A stretch of DNA of 6,115 nt from Thiotrichaceae bacterium (GCA_027008665.1 JALVEA010000004.1:1-6115); one strand, 5' to 3'; counted from the stretch's first letter, positions 1 to 5,571 are shown. Numbers and translations: made by a program. Notes: a model not told the origin generated them from the sequence alone.

Positions 1-11
1 TTTTACGCTCT

Positions 12-320
12 TTATTCTTGTTTAAACCGAATATGAATTTTTTTGCGTACTTTTTCCTTGCAAGCGGCAGTGTATAAAGCAATATCATCTATTGCGTCTC
101 GCAGTGTTTCTTTCCAAGCCTTAGCGGGTAACGGTGTGAAATGACGATGAGCAACCCAATCGGTTCGTATCTTACGATGATTCATACCAACCCCATTAAT
201 TGAGCCAAAACGTTGCCAAACTTCATCTCGTACCAAGCCCAATAATTCAGCCTGTAACACTAAGGCAATATATTTACCTTGATTTAAAGCATCGCTGATA
301 TAAATACGTGTTCCTTTCAT
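12..320 (-). pseudogene. tnpB: N-terminal fragment of a TnpB-like (OrfB) protein, truncated at 102 aa
   Basis: The 102-residue product resembles, from memory, the N-terminal region of one branch of TnpB/OrfB proteins from IS605/IS607-type elements. The characteristic stretch is EVWQRFGSINGVG (33-45), followed by an IRTDW segment (51-55), PAKAWKETLRDA (65-76) and a basic end VRKKIHIRFK (91-100). Intact TnpB is an RNA-guided nuclease of about 400 aa with RuvC catalytic residues and a zinc finger in its C-terminal half; none of that is present here. The reading frame ends in TAA at 12-14. The shifted frame at the edge reads NKNKERK, which fits the Lys/Arg/Glu-rich continuation usual in the family, so a frameshift is likely. 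ATG at 318-320 has no clear Shine-Dalgarno sequence. A free-standing small protein is the alternative, but I think it less likely. Confidence 0.55.
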
Positions 321-348
321 TTTTCAATAACGTCTTATAATATATTCA

Positions 349-420
349 TTAGTTTTTATGACTACTATGCAATATTTGGATTGAAACACCCAGTAAATCC
401 GTAACTTTACTTATTTTCAT
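349..420 (-). pseudogene. tnpA: Remnant of IS607-type tnpA (serine recombinase), N-terminal helix-turn-helix only
   Basis: An ATG at 418-420 opens a 23-codon frame that begins MKISKVTDLLGVSIQIL. This matches the MerR-like helix-turn-helix start of IS607-family TnpA serine recombinases, which usually continue with a Leu-Arg-Arg-Trp-type segment and then the resolvase catalytic domain. Here the match ends after about 17 codons, the frame runs through HSSHKN and stops at TAA (349-351). The TnpB-like fragment starts only 28 nt further on. Position directly upstream of a tnpB-like gene is what IS607 organisation predicts, and this is the main support, because the matching segment is short. I infer that a deletion removed the catalytic part. 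It is almost certainly non-functional as a recombinase. Confidence 0.5.
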
Positions 421-442
421 TGTCTTCATAGTAAACGATAAT

Positions 443-480
443 AGCTCATATTGTATGATATTAGTAGATTATATTGAGCT
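443..480. repeat. Imperfect inverted repeat between bioB and the IS remnant
   Basis: AGCTCATAT (443-451) pairs with ATATTGAGCT (471-480), giving nine base pairs with one bulged T and a 19-nt loop. No T-run follows on either strand, so it is not a canonical terminator. It lies just upstream of the tnpA remnant and could belong to the left end of the element or be a chance AT-rich structure. The rest of the gene-free stretch 421-587 contains only A/T-rich sequence, including A-runs near 515-537, and I see no gene in it. Confidence 0.3.
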
Positions 481-587
481 GTTGCTTACCCTTATCATCT
501 TAGAAGGTACTACAAAAAATTTAAAATCAAAAAAAATTCGCTGGGCTGTGCAAGAAGAGACTTCTTTTTATCATGCGTAAAGAATCA

Positions 588-1598
588 TTAAAGCGTAAGA
601 GGAGGCTTTTCTTTTTTCATCCCAAGCTTGAGCATTAGAGCATCATCATGATTCTCTACGGGGTTGTCTGTTGTCAGCAATCGCTCACCATAAAAAATAG
701 AATTTGCACCTGCTAAAAAGCATAATGCTTGCATTTCATCGTTCATCTCTACACGTCCTGCCGATAAACGTACATAGGATTTTGGCATCAATATTCTAGC
801 AACGGCAATAGTACGAATAAACTCAAAGGAATCAAGCCGATCTATGCCATCTAATGGAGTCCCTTTAACTTGTACTAAATCATTAATGGGAACAGAATCT
901 GGATGTTGAGATAAATTGGCTAATTCTTGCAATAATCTCGCTCTATCATGCCGTGTTTCACCCATTCCTAATATTCCGCCAGAACAAACCTTAATACCCG
1001 CAGTTTGAACATGCTCAATGGTATTTAAACGATCTTGATAAGTGCGCGTTGTAATCACTTCGCCATAAAATTCAGGGGAAGTATCTAAATTATGATTATA
1101 ATAATCTAGCCCAGCGACTTTTAAACGCTGTGCCTGTTCTTGATCTAGCATTCCCAAGGTTACACAAGTTTCCATCCCAAGATTTTTCACTTCTGTAATC
1201 ATATCAATGACATTATCAAGACTTTTATCGGTAGGATTACGCCATGCCGCTCCCATACAAAAACGAGTGACCCCAGAATCTTTTGCTTCTTTTGCTGCTA
1301 CTACCACCTTTTCTAGTGACAATAATTTTTCACGCTCTAAAGAAGTATTATTCCGAGCACTTTGAGAGCAGTAAGAACAATCTTCAGGGCAAGCTCCTGT
1401 TTTAATACTTAATAATGTACTCACCTGCACGGTATTAGGATCAAAATTTTGTCGATGGATTCTTTGTGCCTGATAAATAAGATCAACAAAAGGTTTATCA
1501 AATAGATTTTCTATTTCTTTAATATTCCAGTCTGTTCGTAAGACTTCGGCTTGTGTTTCAAACTGACTATCAGTGCTGTTGTTTCTCAATAGTGACAT
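588..1598 (-). CDS. bioB: Biotin synthase BioB (radical SAM)
   Basis: BioB catalyses the last step of biotin synthesis in the cytoplasm, inserting sulfur into dethiobiotin using SAM radicals. From the ATG chosen here the product is 336 aa. The radical-SAM motif CPEDCSYC places Cys70, Cys74 and Cys77 for the 4Fe-4S cluster. The 2Fe-2S ligands expected from E. coli are present as Cys114 (RFCMGAAWRNP), Cys145 (METCVTLG), Cys205 (VCSGGILGMGE) and an Arg at 277 (VRLSAGR). YYNHNLDTSPEFYG is the family signature. The C-terminus is shorter than in E. coli (346 aa), which is common. There is an extra Ser/Asn-rich N-terminal stretch of about 20 residues. Start: ATG 1596-1598 has GGAAAG just upstream, though spaced too closely. 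GTG 1611-1613 would add five residues and has no Shine-Dalgarno sequence. Either start lies inside the 3' end of the upstream membrane-protein gene, suggesting cotranscription and coupling. No other bio gene is in the window. Confidence 0.95.
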   Translation of the reverse strand: MSLLRNNSTDSQFETQAEVLRTDWNIKEIENLFDKPFVDLIYQAQRIHRQNFDPNTVQVSTLLSIKTGACPEDCSYCSQSARNNTSLEREKLLSLEKVVVAAKEAKDSGVTRFCMGAAWRNPTDKSLDNVIDMITEVKNLGMETCVTLGMLDQEQAQRLKVAGLDYYNHNLDTSPEFYGEVITTRTYQDRLNTIEHVQTAGIKVCSGGILGMGETRHDRARLLQELANLSQHPDSVPINDLVQVKGTPLDGIDRLDSFEFIRTIAVARILMPKSYVRLSAGRVEMNDEMQALCFLAGANSIFYGERLLTTDNPVENHDDALMLKLGMKKEKPPLTL

Positions 1599-1959
1599 CT
1601 TTCCATTCTTCACGGTTAATTTTAATTAACTGCATTATGGCCAATGGAACGATTAATACAATACAAATAATCCACATAATTAACCAATAATTCTTGAAAA
1701 AACCTTCTGGAGCAAATGTCAACACTGGAACTAATAATCCAGCTAAAGCATAATATTGATAGGCTGCTATTTGGGTATAATAACCGACTCTTGGGTTAGG
1801 GTGATGTCTTTGCGTTGCATAAAAAACAATGGAAGCTCCAAACCAGAAAATTAACATTGGTAACGGAATAAGTACTGCTACAATATTCCCATAACTAAAT
1901 AACTTAGCAGAGGATTTTGCACTCTCCCCCGTTACAATATTTGCTTCATTAATTGACAT
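1570..1959 (-). CDS. Small membrane protein of unknown function, three predicted helices
   Basis: I do not recognise a characterised family. The 129-aa product has a short polar N-terminus and three hydrophobic segments at about residues 25-48, 66-84 and 91-112. It ends in a charged cytoplasm-like tail (INREEWKDVTIEKQQH). Between the first two helices is the polar motif RHHPNPRVGYYTQ (51-63), which looks like a conserved loop. I have an impression of similar uncharacterised inner-membrane proteins in other proteobacteria but cannot name one. There is no cleavable signal peptide pattern. ATG is at 1957-1959; AGGGG at 1972-1976 is the best Shine-Dalgarno candidate but sits 12 nt away. Its last codons (TGA at 1570-1572) overlap the 5' end of bioB in another frame, so the two genes are probably cotranscribed. 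A functional link to biotin is not implied by the sequence. Confidence 0.75.
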   Translation of the reverse strand: MSINEANIVTGESAKSSAKLFSYGNIVAVLIPLPMLIFWFGASIVFYATQRHHPNPRVGYYTQIAAYQYYALAGLLVPVLTFAPEGFFKNYWLIMWIICIVLIVPLAIMQLIKINREEWKDVTIEKQQH

Positions 1960-2045
1960 ACTATTGCCAAGCCCCTGTTGTATTTATAAAAAACTAATGC
2001 GAAACTAAAGCAATAGCTAATCATATTCAATGATAAACATCAATT

Positions 2046-2300
2046 ATGCACTCAATCACACCCAACAAAGAAACAATACGTCGAATTTGCATTCTAAATG
2101 GCGCTACACGTTGCTATATTTCACATACAAGAGGGGATGACTTTATCGAAATACTAACGGATATCAAAGAAGAAAAACTAAATAACTTTTCTAAGGAATT
2201 AACCCAATGGTCTGGAATTAACTACAAAGTACACAGTATAGGGGGTAAGAACAAATCACTATTAGATCATATTAATATCAAAATATTACCTATGAAATAA
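2046..2300 (+). CDS. Hypothetical small protein, 84 aa
   Basis: This is the only plausible plus-strand gene in the window, and I do not recognise it with confidence. The product contains ETIRRICILNGATRCYIS (9-26), then HTRGDDFIEILTDI (27-40), an amphipathic helix (about 43-55) and a C-terminal KVHSIGGKNKSLLDHINIKIL (61-81). The layout of helix, strand, RGD-acidic strand, helix, strand is faintly like minimal nucleotidyltransferase (MNT) domains. However, the defining Gly-Ser and the spaced Asp-x-Asp metal ligands are missing, so any such relation would be to an inactive, degenerate member. ATG 2046-2048 has no visible Shine-Dalgarno sequence. The gene is divergent from the membrane-protein gene and convergent with rplQ. 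Its TAA is followed within 8 nt by a terminator, which supports it being a real transcription unit. No gene overlaps it on the other strand. Confidence 0.55.
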   Translation: MHSITPNKETIRRICILNGATRCYISHTRGDDFIEILTDIKEEKLNNFSKELTQWSGINYKVHSIGGKNKSLLDHINIKILPMK

Positions 2301-2307
2301 TAGGCGT

Positions 2308-2339
2308 AAAAAAAGCTGGAAAAACCAGCTTTTTCTTTT
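2308..2339. terminator. Bidirectional intrinsic terminator between the hypothetical ORF and rplQ
   Basis: AAAAAGCTGG (2310-2319) and CCAGCTTTTT (2325-2334) form a perfect 10-bp stem with an A5 loop. On the plus strand it runs into TTTTTCTTTT, and on the minus strand into a run of seven T residues. It lies 7 nt past the plus-strand ORF's stop at 2300 and 8 nt past the rplQ stop at 2348. It can therefore end both convergent transcripts, including the alpha operon. Confidence 0.9.
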
Positions 2340-2347
2340 GATATATT

Positions 2348-2713
2348 TTATGCTTCTGGACGATCAACCAATTCTACATACGCCATTGGGGCATTATCTC
2401 CTGCACGATATCCACATTTAATAATCCGTAAATACCCTCCAGGACGTTCAGAGTAACGAGGACCGAGTTCATTAAATAACTTTCCGACTATCTCTTTATC
2501 TCGCAAACGTGCAAATACAATACGTCTATTATGTACCGAATCAACTTTCGCGCGTGTCACTAAAGGCTCTGCTACTCTCCTTAATTCTTTCGCTTTTGCA
2601 ACCGTTGTCTTGATTGCTTCATAACGAAACAATGCATTCGATAAACTTTGTAATGTTGCTTTACGGTGACTACTGTTTCTACTCAGTTGACGACCAGATT
2701 TACGATGTCGCAT
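2348..2713 (-). CDS. rplQ: 50S ribosomal protein L17
   Basis: L17 is a large-subunit protein near the peptide exit tunnel. The 121-aa product is slightly shorter than E. coli's 127 because the Ala/Glu-rich tail is missing. Signature segments are MRHRKSGRQLSRNSSHR at the N-terminus, IKTTVAKAKELRR (34-46), KLFNELGPRY (78-87) and CGYRAGDNAPMAYVELVDR (100-118). ATG 2711-2713 is fixed by the invariant N-terminus. The Shine-Dalgarno sequence is weak (GGGA at 2721-2724, 7-nt spacing). It is the last gene of the alpha operon, 51 nt after rpoA, and is followed by a strong terminator. Confidence 0.98.
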   Translation of the reverse strand: MRHRKSGRQLSRNSSHRKATLQSLSNALFRYEAIKTTVAKAKELRRVAEPLVTRAKVDSVHNRRIVFARLRDKEIVGKLFNELGPRYSERPGGYLRIIKCGYRAGDNAPMAYVELVDRPEA

Positions 2714-2764
2714 TTTAAAATCCCAATTAACTAAATATTAAAATAACCATTATCTAACTAATTA

Positions 2765-3766
2765 CTAGCCAATTCTGGTGTCATTATTCTCTGCCACTGG
2801 TGGTGGCCAATTTTCTAATCTTGAGCCTAAGGTCAAGCCATGAGATGCCAATACATCTTTAATTTCGGTCAATGATTTCTTACCAAGATTAGGTGTCTTC
2901 AATAACTCACTTTCTGTCTTCTGTACAAGATCACCAATATAATAGACCTGCTCTGCTTTCAAACAATTTGCAGAACGCACCGTCAACTCTAAATCATCAA
3001 CTGGACGTAATAGAATTGGATCTATTTCTGGCTCAGGTGGCTCTTCAGGTTCTGGTTCAATAATCGTTAAATCAAAGAATACCGCAAGTTGCTCATGCAA
3101 TACAGTAGCAGCATTACTAATCGTTTCTTCTGGATCAACAGAACCATCTGTTTGTAACTCAATGATTAGCTTATCCATATCAGCACGTTGTTCATGACGT
3201 GCACTATCAACCTCATAGGCAACACGTATAATCGGACTAAAACTCGCATCCAATTCTAATGTACCTAATGGTAACTCTGGCGAATCAGGACCACGACGAG
3301 TACTAACAGGCTGATACCCTCGTCCACGACTAATCGTGATTGTCATATCAAATTCAACATCAGATGTTAATGTTGCTATAACATGAGCAGGATCAACAAT
3401 TTCAGTATCATGATCTAATTTAATATCCGCTGCCGTTAGTACACACGGCCCTTGTTTTTTTAAATCTAATTTTACTTCTTCTTTTTCATTTAAACGTACT
3501 GCTAACTTTTTCAAGTTAAGCATGATATCAACGATATCTTCTTTAACACCAGGAAGCGCAGAATATTCGTGAGTTACACCTTTAATTTGAACTTCTGTTA
3601 CTGAACATCCTGAAATAGATGATAGTAAAATTCGACGCAAAGCATTACCAAGCGTATGTCCAAAACCACGTTCTAATGGCTCTAAGGTTATTCTAGATGT
3701 ATTATTACCTAGATCTTCAACTTGAATATTACGAGGCTTTAGCAAATCAGTTGGACTTGATGCCAT
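2765..3766 (-). CDS. rpoA: DNA-directed RNA polymerase subunit alpha
   Basis: RpoA dimerises to nucleate assembly of core RNA polymerase and contacts promoters and activators through its C-terminal domain. The 333-aa product has the N-terminal assembly domain at about residues 1-236, with the motif LERGFGHTLGNALRRILLSS (31-50) including Arg45, important for assembly in E. coli. An acidic, proline-rich linker (EPEPEEPPEPEIDP, 237-250) follows. The C-terminal domain spans about 251-320; its DNA-binding determinant RSANCLK starts at Arg264, matching E. coli Arg265, and LGKKSL (294-299) supplies the second helix-hairpin-helix contact. The tail after 320 is PPPVAENNDTRIG. ATG 3764-3766 has GAGG at 3774-3777 with 7-nt spacing. 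It follows rpsD by 54 nt. A short in-frame mini-ORF with a stronger Shine-Dalgarno sequence ends at this ribosome-binding site (reported separately). Confidence 0.99.
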   Translation of the reverse strand: MASSPTDLLKPRNIQVEDLGNNTSRITLEPLERGFGHTLGNALRRILLSSISGCSVTEVQIKGVTHEYSALPGVKEDIVDIMLNLKKLAVRLNEKEEVKLDLKKQGPCVLTAADIKLDHDTEIVDPAHVIATLTSDVEFDMTITISRGRGYQPVSTRRGPDSPELPLGTLELDASFSPIIRVAYEVDSARHEQRADMDKLIIELQTDGSVDPEETISNAATVLHEQLAVFFDLTIIEPEPEEPPEPEIDPILLRPVDDLELTVRSANCLKAEQVYYIGDLVQKTESELLKTPNLGKKSLTEIKDVLASHGLTLGSRLENWPPPVAENNDTRIG

Positions 3767-3775
3767 TTTAATTCC

Positions 3776-3799
3776 TCAAATTTTATAAGAGAAGCCCAT
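3776..3799 (-). other. Seven-codon mini-ORF upstream of rpoA, possible leader peptide
   Basis: In the rpsD-rpoA gap, AGGAGAGG (3807-3814) lies 7 nt before an ATG (3797-3799). That is a nearly ideal Shine-Dalgarno sequence, better than rpoA's own. The frame reads MGFSYKI and stops at TGA (3776-3778), which overlaps the GAGG ribosome-binding site of rpoA. The mini-ORF is in the same frame as rpoA, so without the TGA it would extend RpoA by 11 residues. It may allow translational reinitiation, or it may be a relic of an older rpoA start. Translation has not been shown. Confidence 0.4.
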
Positions 3800-3820
3800 C
3801 CCTAGACCTCTCCTACAATT

Positions 3821-4441
3821 CTATTTTGAATACAATTCAACGATTAGTGATTCGTTGATTTCAGCCGGCAAACCATCGCGTTCAGGTACTGATTTAAAAG
3901 TTGCTTCAAGCTTCTTAGAATCAACCTCCATCCACTCAGGAAAACCTAATTGCTCAGCAACTGCCATAGAGTCTTGGATTCGAGTTTGTTTTTTCGCCTT
4001 TTCACGTACCGCAACTACATCACCTTCAGAAACTTGGTAAGAAGGAATATTAACTGACTGTCCGTTAACATGAATGGCTTTATGACTGACTAATTGCCGT
4101 GCTTCTGATCGAGTTGAAGCGTAGCCCATACGATAAACAACATTATCTAAGCGACACTCTAACAACTGCAATAAATTTTCACCTGTGGAGCCTTTCATAG
4201 AAGCTGCTTTTTTGAAGTAGTTTCTAAATTGTTTCTCTAACACTCCGTAGGTACGACGAACTTTTTGTTTTTCACGCAACTGCAAACCATAATCAGAAAT
4301 TCGAGTACGGCGCTCACCATGAACACCAGGGATTTTCTCTAGGTTGCATTTATTTTCTAGTGATCGACCACGTCCTTTCAGGTAGAGATCTGTACCTTCA
4401 CGACGCATCAACTTACACTTAGGTCCAATATATCTGGCCAT
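3821..4441 (-). CDS. rpsD: 30S ribosomal protein S4
   Basis: S4 is a primary 16S rRNA-binding protein that starts 30S assembly. In E. coli it is also the translational repressor of the alpha operon. The 206-aa product is the same length as E. coli's. It starts MARYIGPKCKLMRREGTDL. The core holds GVHGERRTRISDYGLQLREKQ (39-59) and VRRTYGVLEKQF (61-72). The S4 RNA-binding domain spans about 96-156, with RLDNVVYRMG (97-106) and RSEARQLVSHKAIHVNG (111-127). The C-terminal signature is INESLIVELYSK. ATG 4439-4441 has AGGAG at 4448-4452 with 6-nt spacing. It follows rpsK by 16 nt, so the pair is surely cotranscribed. It may regulate its own operon through the leader before rpsM. Confidence 0.99.
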   Translation of the reverse strand: MARYIGPKCKLMRREGTDLYLKGRGRSLENKCNLEKIPGVHGERRTRISDYGLQLREKQKVRRTYGVLEKQFRNYFKKAASMKGSTGENLLQLLECRLDNVVYRMGYASTRSEARQLVSHKAIHVNGQSVNIPSYQVSEGDVVAVREKAKKQTRIQDSMAVAEQLGFPEWMEVDSKKLEATFKSVPERDGLPAEINESLIVELYSK

Positions 4442-4457
4442 TATAATCTCCTACTCT

Positions 4458-4844
4458 CTATACGCGACGTTTTTTAGGTGGACGACAACCATTATGGGGA
4501 ATAGGTGTCACATCAACAATATTACTAATTTTATAACCAATATTATTTAATGCTCGCACCGCAGACTCACGACCAGGGCCCGGTCCTTTAACATGAACAT
4601 CCAGATTCTTTAAACCAAATTCTTTTGCTTTTTCACCTGCTTTTTCAGCCGCTATCTGAGCTGCAAAAGGCGTACTTTTCCGTGAACCACGAAAACCTGA
4701 ACCACCAGCAGTTGCCCACGACAGTGCATTTCCTTGGCGATCAGTAATGGTAACAATAGTATTATTAAATGACGCATGAACATGCGCAATACCATCGCTT
4801 ACTGACTTTTTAACTTTCTTACGTGTTTTTGTGGCTTTTGCCAT
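4458..4844 (-). CDS. rpsK: 30S ribosomal protein S11
   Basis: S11 sits on the 30S platform near the mRNA exit and the 3' end of 16S rRNA. The 128-aa product starts MAKATKTRKKVKKSV and contains HVHASFNNTIVTITDRQGNA (21-40), GGSGFRGSRKSTPFAAQ (47-63), KGPGPGRES (86-94) and the C-terminus IPHNGCRPPKKRRV. The Asn-Gly at 118-119 corresponds to the site that forms isoaspartate in E. coli S11. Start choice: a TTG at 4848-4850 would add Met-Lys. The ATG at 4842-4844 gives the conserved MAKA beginning and the better distance to AGGT (4853-4856), so I use it. It is 16 nt upstream of rpsD and downstream of a hairpin-containing gap after rpsM. Confidence 0.98.
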   Translation of the reverse strand: MAKATKTRKKVKKSVSDGIAHVHASFNNTIVTITDRQGNALSWATAGGSGFRGSRKSTPFAAQIAAEKAGEKAKEFGLKNLDVHVKGPGPGRESAVRALNNIGYKISNIVDVTPIPHNGCRPPKKRRV

Positions 4845-4883
4845 CTTCAATTACCTATTCGTGAAATCATCTGTAATCTATCC

Positions 4884-4909
4884 ACAATTATTTAAATCTA
4901 AATAATTGT
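4884..4909 (-). repeat. Perfect 11-bp inverted repeat directly after the rpsM stop
   Basis: On the minus strand ACAATTATTTA, loop GATT and TAAATAATTGT begin at the first base after the rpsM TAA (4910-4912). The stem is perfect, but only one of its 11 pairs is G-C and no T-run follows, so it is not an intrinsic terminator. It fills about 40% of the 65-nt rpsM-rpsK gap. It could stabilise or mark a processing point on the transcript, or simply be an AT-rich palindrome. Confidence 0.5.
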
Positions 4910-5266
4910 TTACTTACGGATTGGTTTACGTGGACCTTTACGGGTACGCGCATTTGTCTTAGTTCTTTGACCACGTAAAGGCAAACCACGGCGATGCCGT
5001 ATGCCTCTATAACAACCCAAATCCATCAGACGCTTTATATTCATGGAAACATCACGGCGTAAATCACCTTCAACCACGAATTTGCCTACTTCTTTACGAA
5101 CACGCTCAACTTCCGCTTCGCTTAAATCACGAACCTTTGAATTTTGCTCAACTTCAGCAGCATCGCAAATATCTGCTGCTCTTGAACGTCCAATGCCGTA
5201 AATCGCAGTTAATGCTATAACCGCATGTTTATTTACAGGGATATTAATACCCGCTATACGCGCCAT
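4910..5266 (-). CDS. rpsM: 30S ribosomal protein S13
   Basis: S13 is in the head of the small subunit, where its tail reaches the P-site tRNA and its body forms intersubunit bridges. The 118-aa product has the same length as in E. coli. It shows MARIAGINIPVNKHAVIALT (1-20), the helix-hairpin-helix-like IYGIGRSRA (22-30), FVVEGDLRRDVSMNIKRL (63-80) and the strongly conserved tail LGCYRGIRHRRGLPLRGQRT (83-102), then KTNARTRKGPRKPIRK. ATG 5264-5266 is set by the N-terminus and by GGAG at 5275-5278 with 8-nt spacing. It is the first gene of the alpha operon. The 122-nt upstream gap contains a structured leader. Confidence 0.99.
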   Translation of the reverse strand: MARIAGINIPVNKHAVIALTAIYGIGRSRAADICDAAEVEQNSKVRDLSEAEVERVRKEVGKFVVEGDLRRDVSMNIKRLMDLGCYRGIRHRRGLPLRGQRTKTNARTRKGPRKPIRK

Positions 5267-5326
5267 TAACCAATCTCCAATCTGCCGTGAAAAGCGGGCA
5301 ACTCTACCCGATTACACAGCGTTAAT
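5265..5326 (-). promoter_or_regulatory. Structured leader before rpsM, candidate S4-binding alpha-operon regulator
   Basis: On the minus strand GCTGTG (5315-5320) pairs with CACGGC (5284-5289). Inside this, CGGGTA (5305-5310) pairs with TGCCCG (5295-5300) around a GAGT loop, giving a two-part hairpin of 12 pairs with G-U wobbles and a small internal loop. An outer six-pair match, ATTAAC (5321-5326) with GTTAAT (5265-5270), would cover part of the ATG of rpsM. The internal-loop bases TAATC can also pair with the GATTG repeats flanking the Shine-Dalgarno sequence, as a pseudoknot would. No T-run follows, so it is not a terminator. E. coli S4 represses this operon through a pseudoknot at the same place. 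Sequence identity to that element is not claimed. Confidence 0.5.
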
Positions 5327-5388
5327 CAATACAGATTTAAGAATTATTACAAAAAAACCTAATAATGCTTAAAATACATTTTGTTATC

Positions 5389-5502
5389 TTATCCTTGACG
5401 TTGTTTATGACGTGGATCAGAACAAATAATACGTACAACACCTTTGCGCTTTACAACACGACAATTACGACACATTTTCTTCACAGAAGCACGAACCTTC
5501 AT
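5389..5502 (-). CDS. rpmJ: 50S ribosomal protein L36
   Basis: L36 is the smallest bacterial ribosomal protein, a zinc-ribbon protein of the large subunit. I translated the 37-codon frame by hand: it begins MKVRASVKKMCRNC and ends CSDPRHKQRQG. The zinc ligands Cys11, Cys14, Cys27 and His32 are all present, so this is the zinc-containing paralogue rather than the Cys-less form induced under zinc limitation in some bacteria. ATG 5500-5502 has GGAG at 5511-5514 with 8-nt spacing. Its position between secY and rpsM is canonical. It is followed by the structured 122-nt leader of rpsM. Confidence 0.98.
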   Translation of the reverse strand: MKVRASVKKMCRNCRVVKRKGVVRIICSDPRHKQRQG

Positions 5503-5541
5503 AGCTAATTCTCCAACTTAAAACTTTTTATACTTAAAATC

Positions 5542-5564
5542 AGTACTTAATTCTCTAAAGTACT
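5542..5564 (-). repeat. Short inverted repeat in the secY-rpmJ gap
   Basis: AGTACTT (5542-5548) and AAGTACT (5558-5564) form a seven-pair stem with a nine-base loop just after the secY stop at 5572. It has no following T-run. Like the repeat after rpsM it sits close to an upstream stop codon, but it is short and could be chance. Confidence 0.25.
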
Positions 5565-5571
5565 TTCAATG

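Larger units (their letters stand above)
1..420 (-). mobile_element. Decayed IS607-type (tnpA/tnpB) insertion sequence remnant
   Basis: Two neighbouring pieces on the minus strand look like the two genes of an IS607-family element in the expected order. A tnpA-like N-terminus (349-420) comes first and a TnpB-like N-terminus (12-320) second. An intact tnpA of this family is roughly 200 codons and tnpB roughly 400. Here tnpA keeps only its first 17 or so recognisable codons and tnpB breaks after about 100. I infer an internal deletion in tnpA and a frame-disrupting change in tnpB. The element probably continues beyond the left window edge, so the end at position 1 is artificial. The upstream boundary is not determined, because IS607 ends lack obvious terminal inverted repeats. 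No guide-RNA region can be judged, since it would lie at the tnpB 3' end outside the window. Confidence 0.5.

Noticed and set aside
363..433. TACTATG (363-369) and CATAGTA (427-433) as terminal inverted repeats of the IS remnant
   Set aside because: Only seven bases, one copy lies inside the tnpA remnant, and IS607-type elements do not carry terminal inverted repeats.
552..571. Hairpin AAGAAG-AGA-CTTCTT with a short T-run on the plus strand, as a terminator after bioB
   Set aside because: The T-run is on the plus strand whereas bioB is transcribed on the minus strand; the stem is short with a three-base loop.
1983..2013. TTGCTT and TATAAA on the minus strand as a promoter for the membrane protein-bioB unit
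   Set aside because: Spacing of 19 nt is poor, and the implied transcription start would fall on the only Shine-Dalgarno candidate; AT-rich sequence gives such matches easily.
3780..3814. GAGAGG/CTTCTC stem in the rpsD-rpoA gap as an attenuator
   Set aside because: Six pairs with a wobble and a 12-base loop, without a T-run; better explained as the Shine-Dalgarno sequence and codons of the mini-ORF.
3855..4040. Plus-strand open frame of 61 codons
   Set aside because: It lies wholly inside rpsD on the opposite strand and resembles no family; it is a shadow of a highly conserved gene.
4848..4850. TTG as rpsK start
   Set aside because: Only 2-3 nt from the AGGT ribosome-binding site and adds two residues before the conserved MAKA start.
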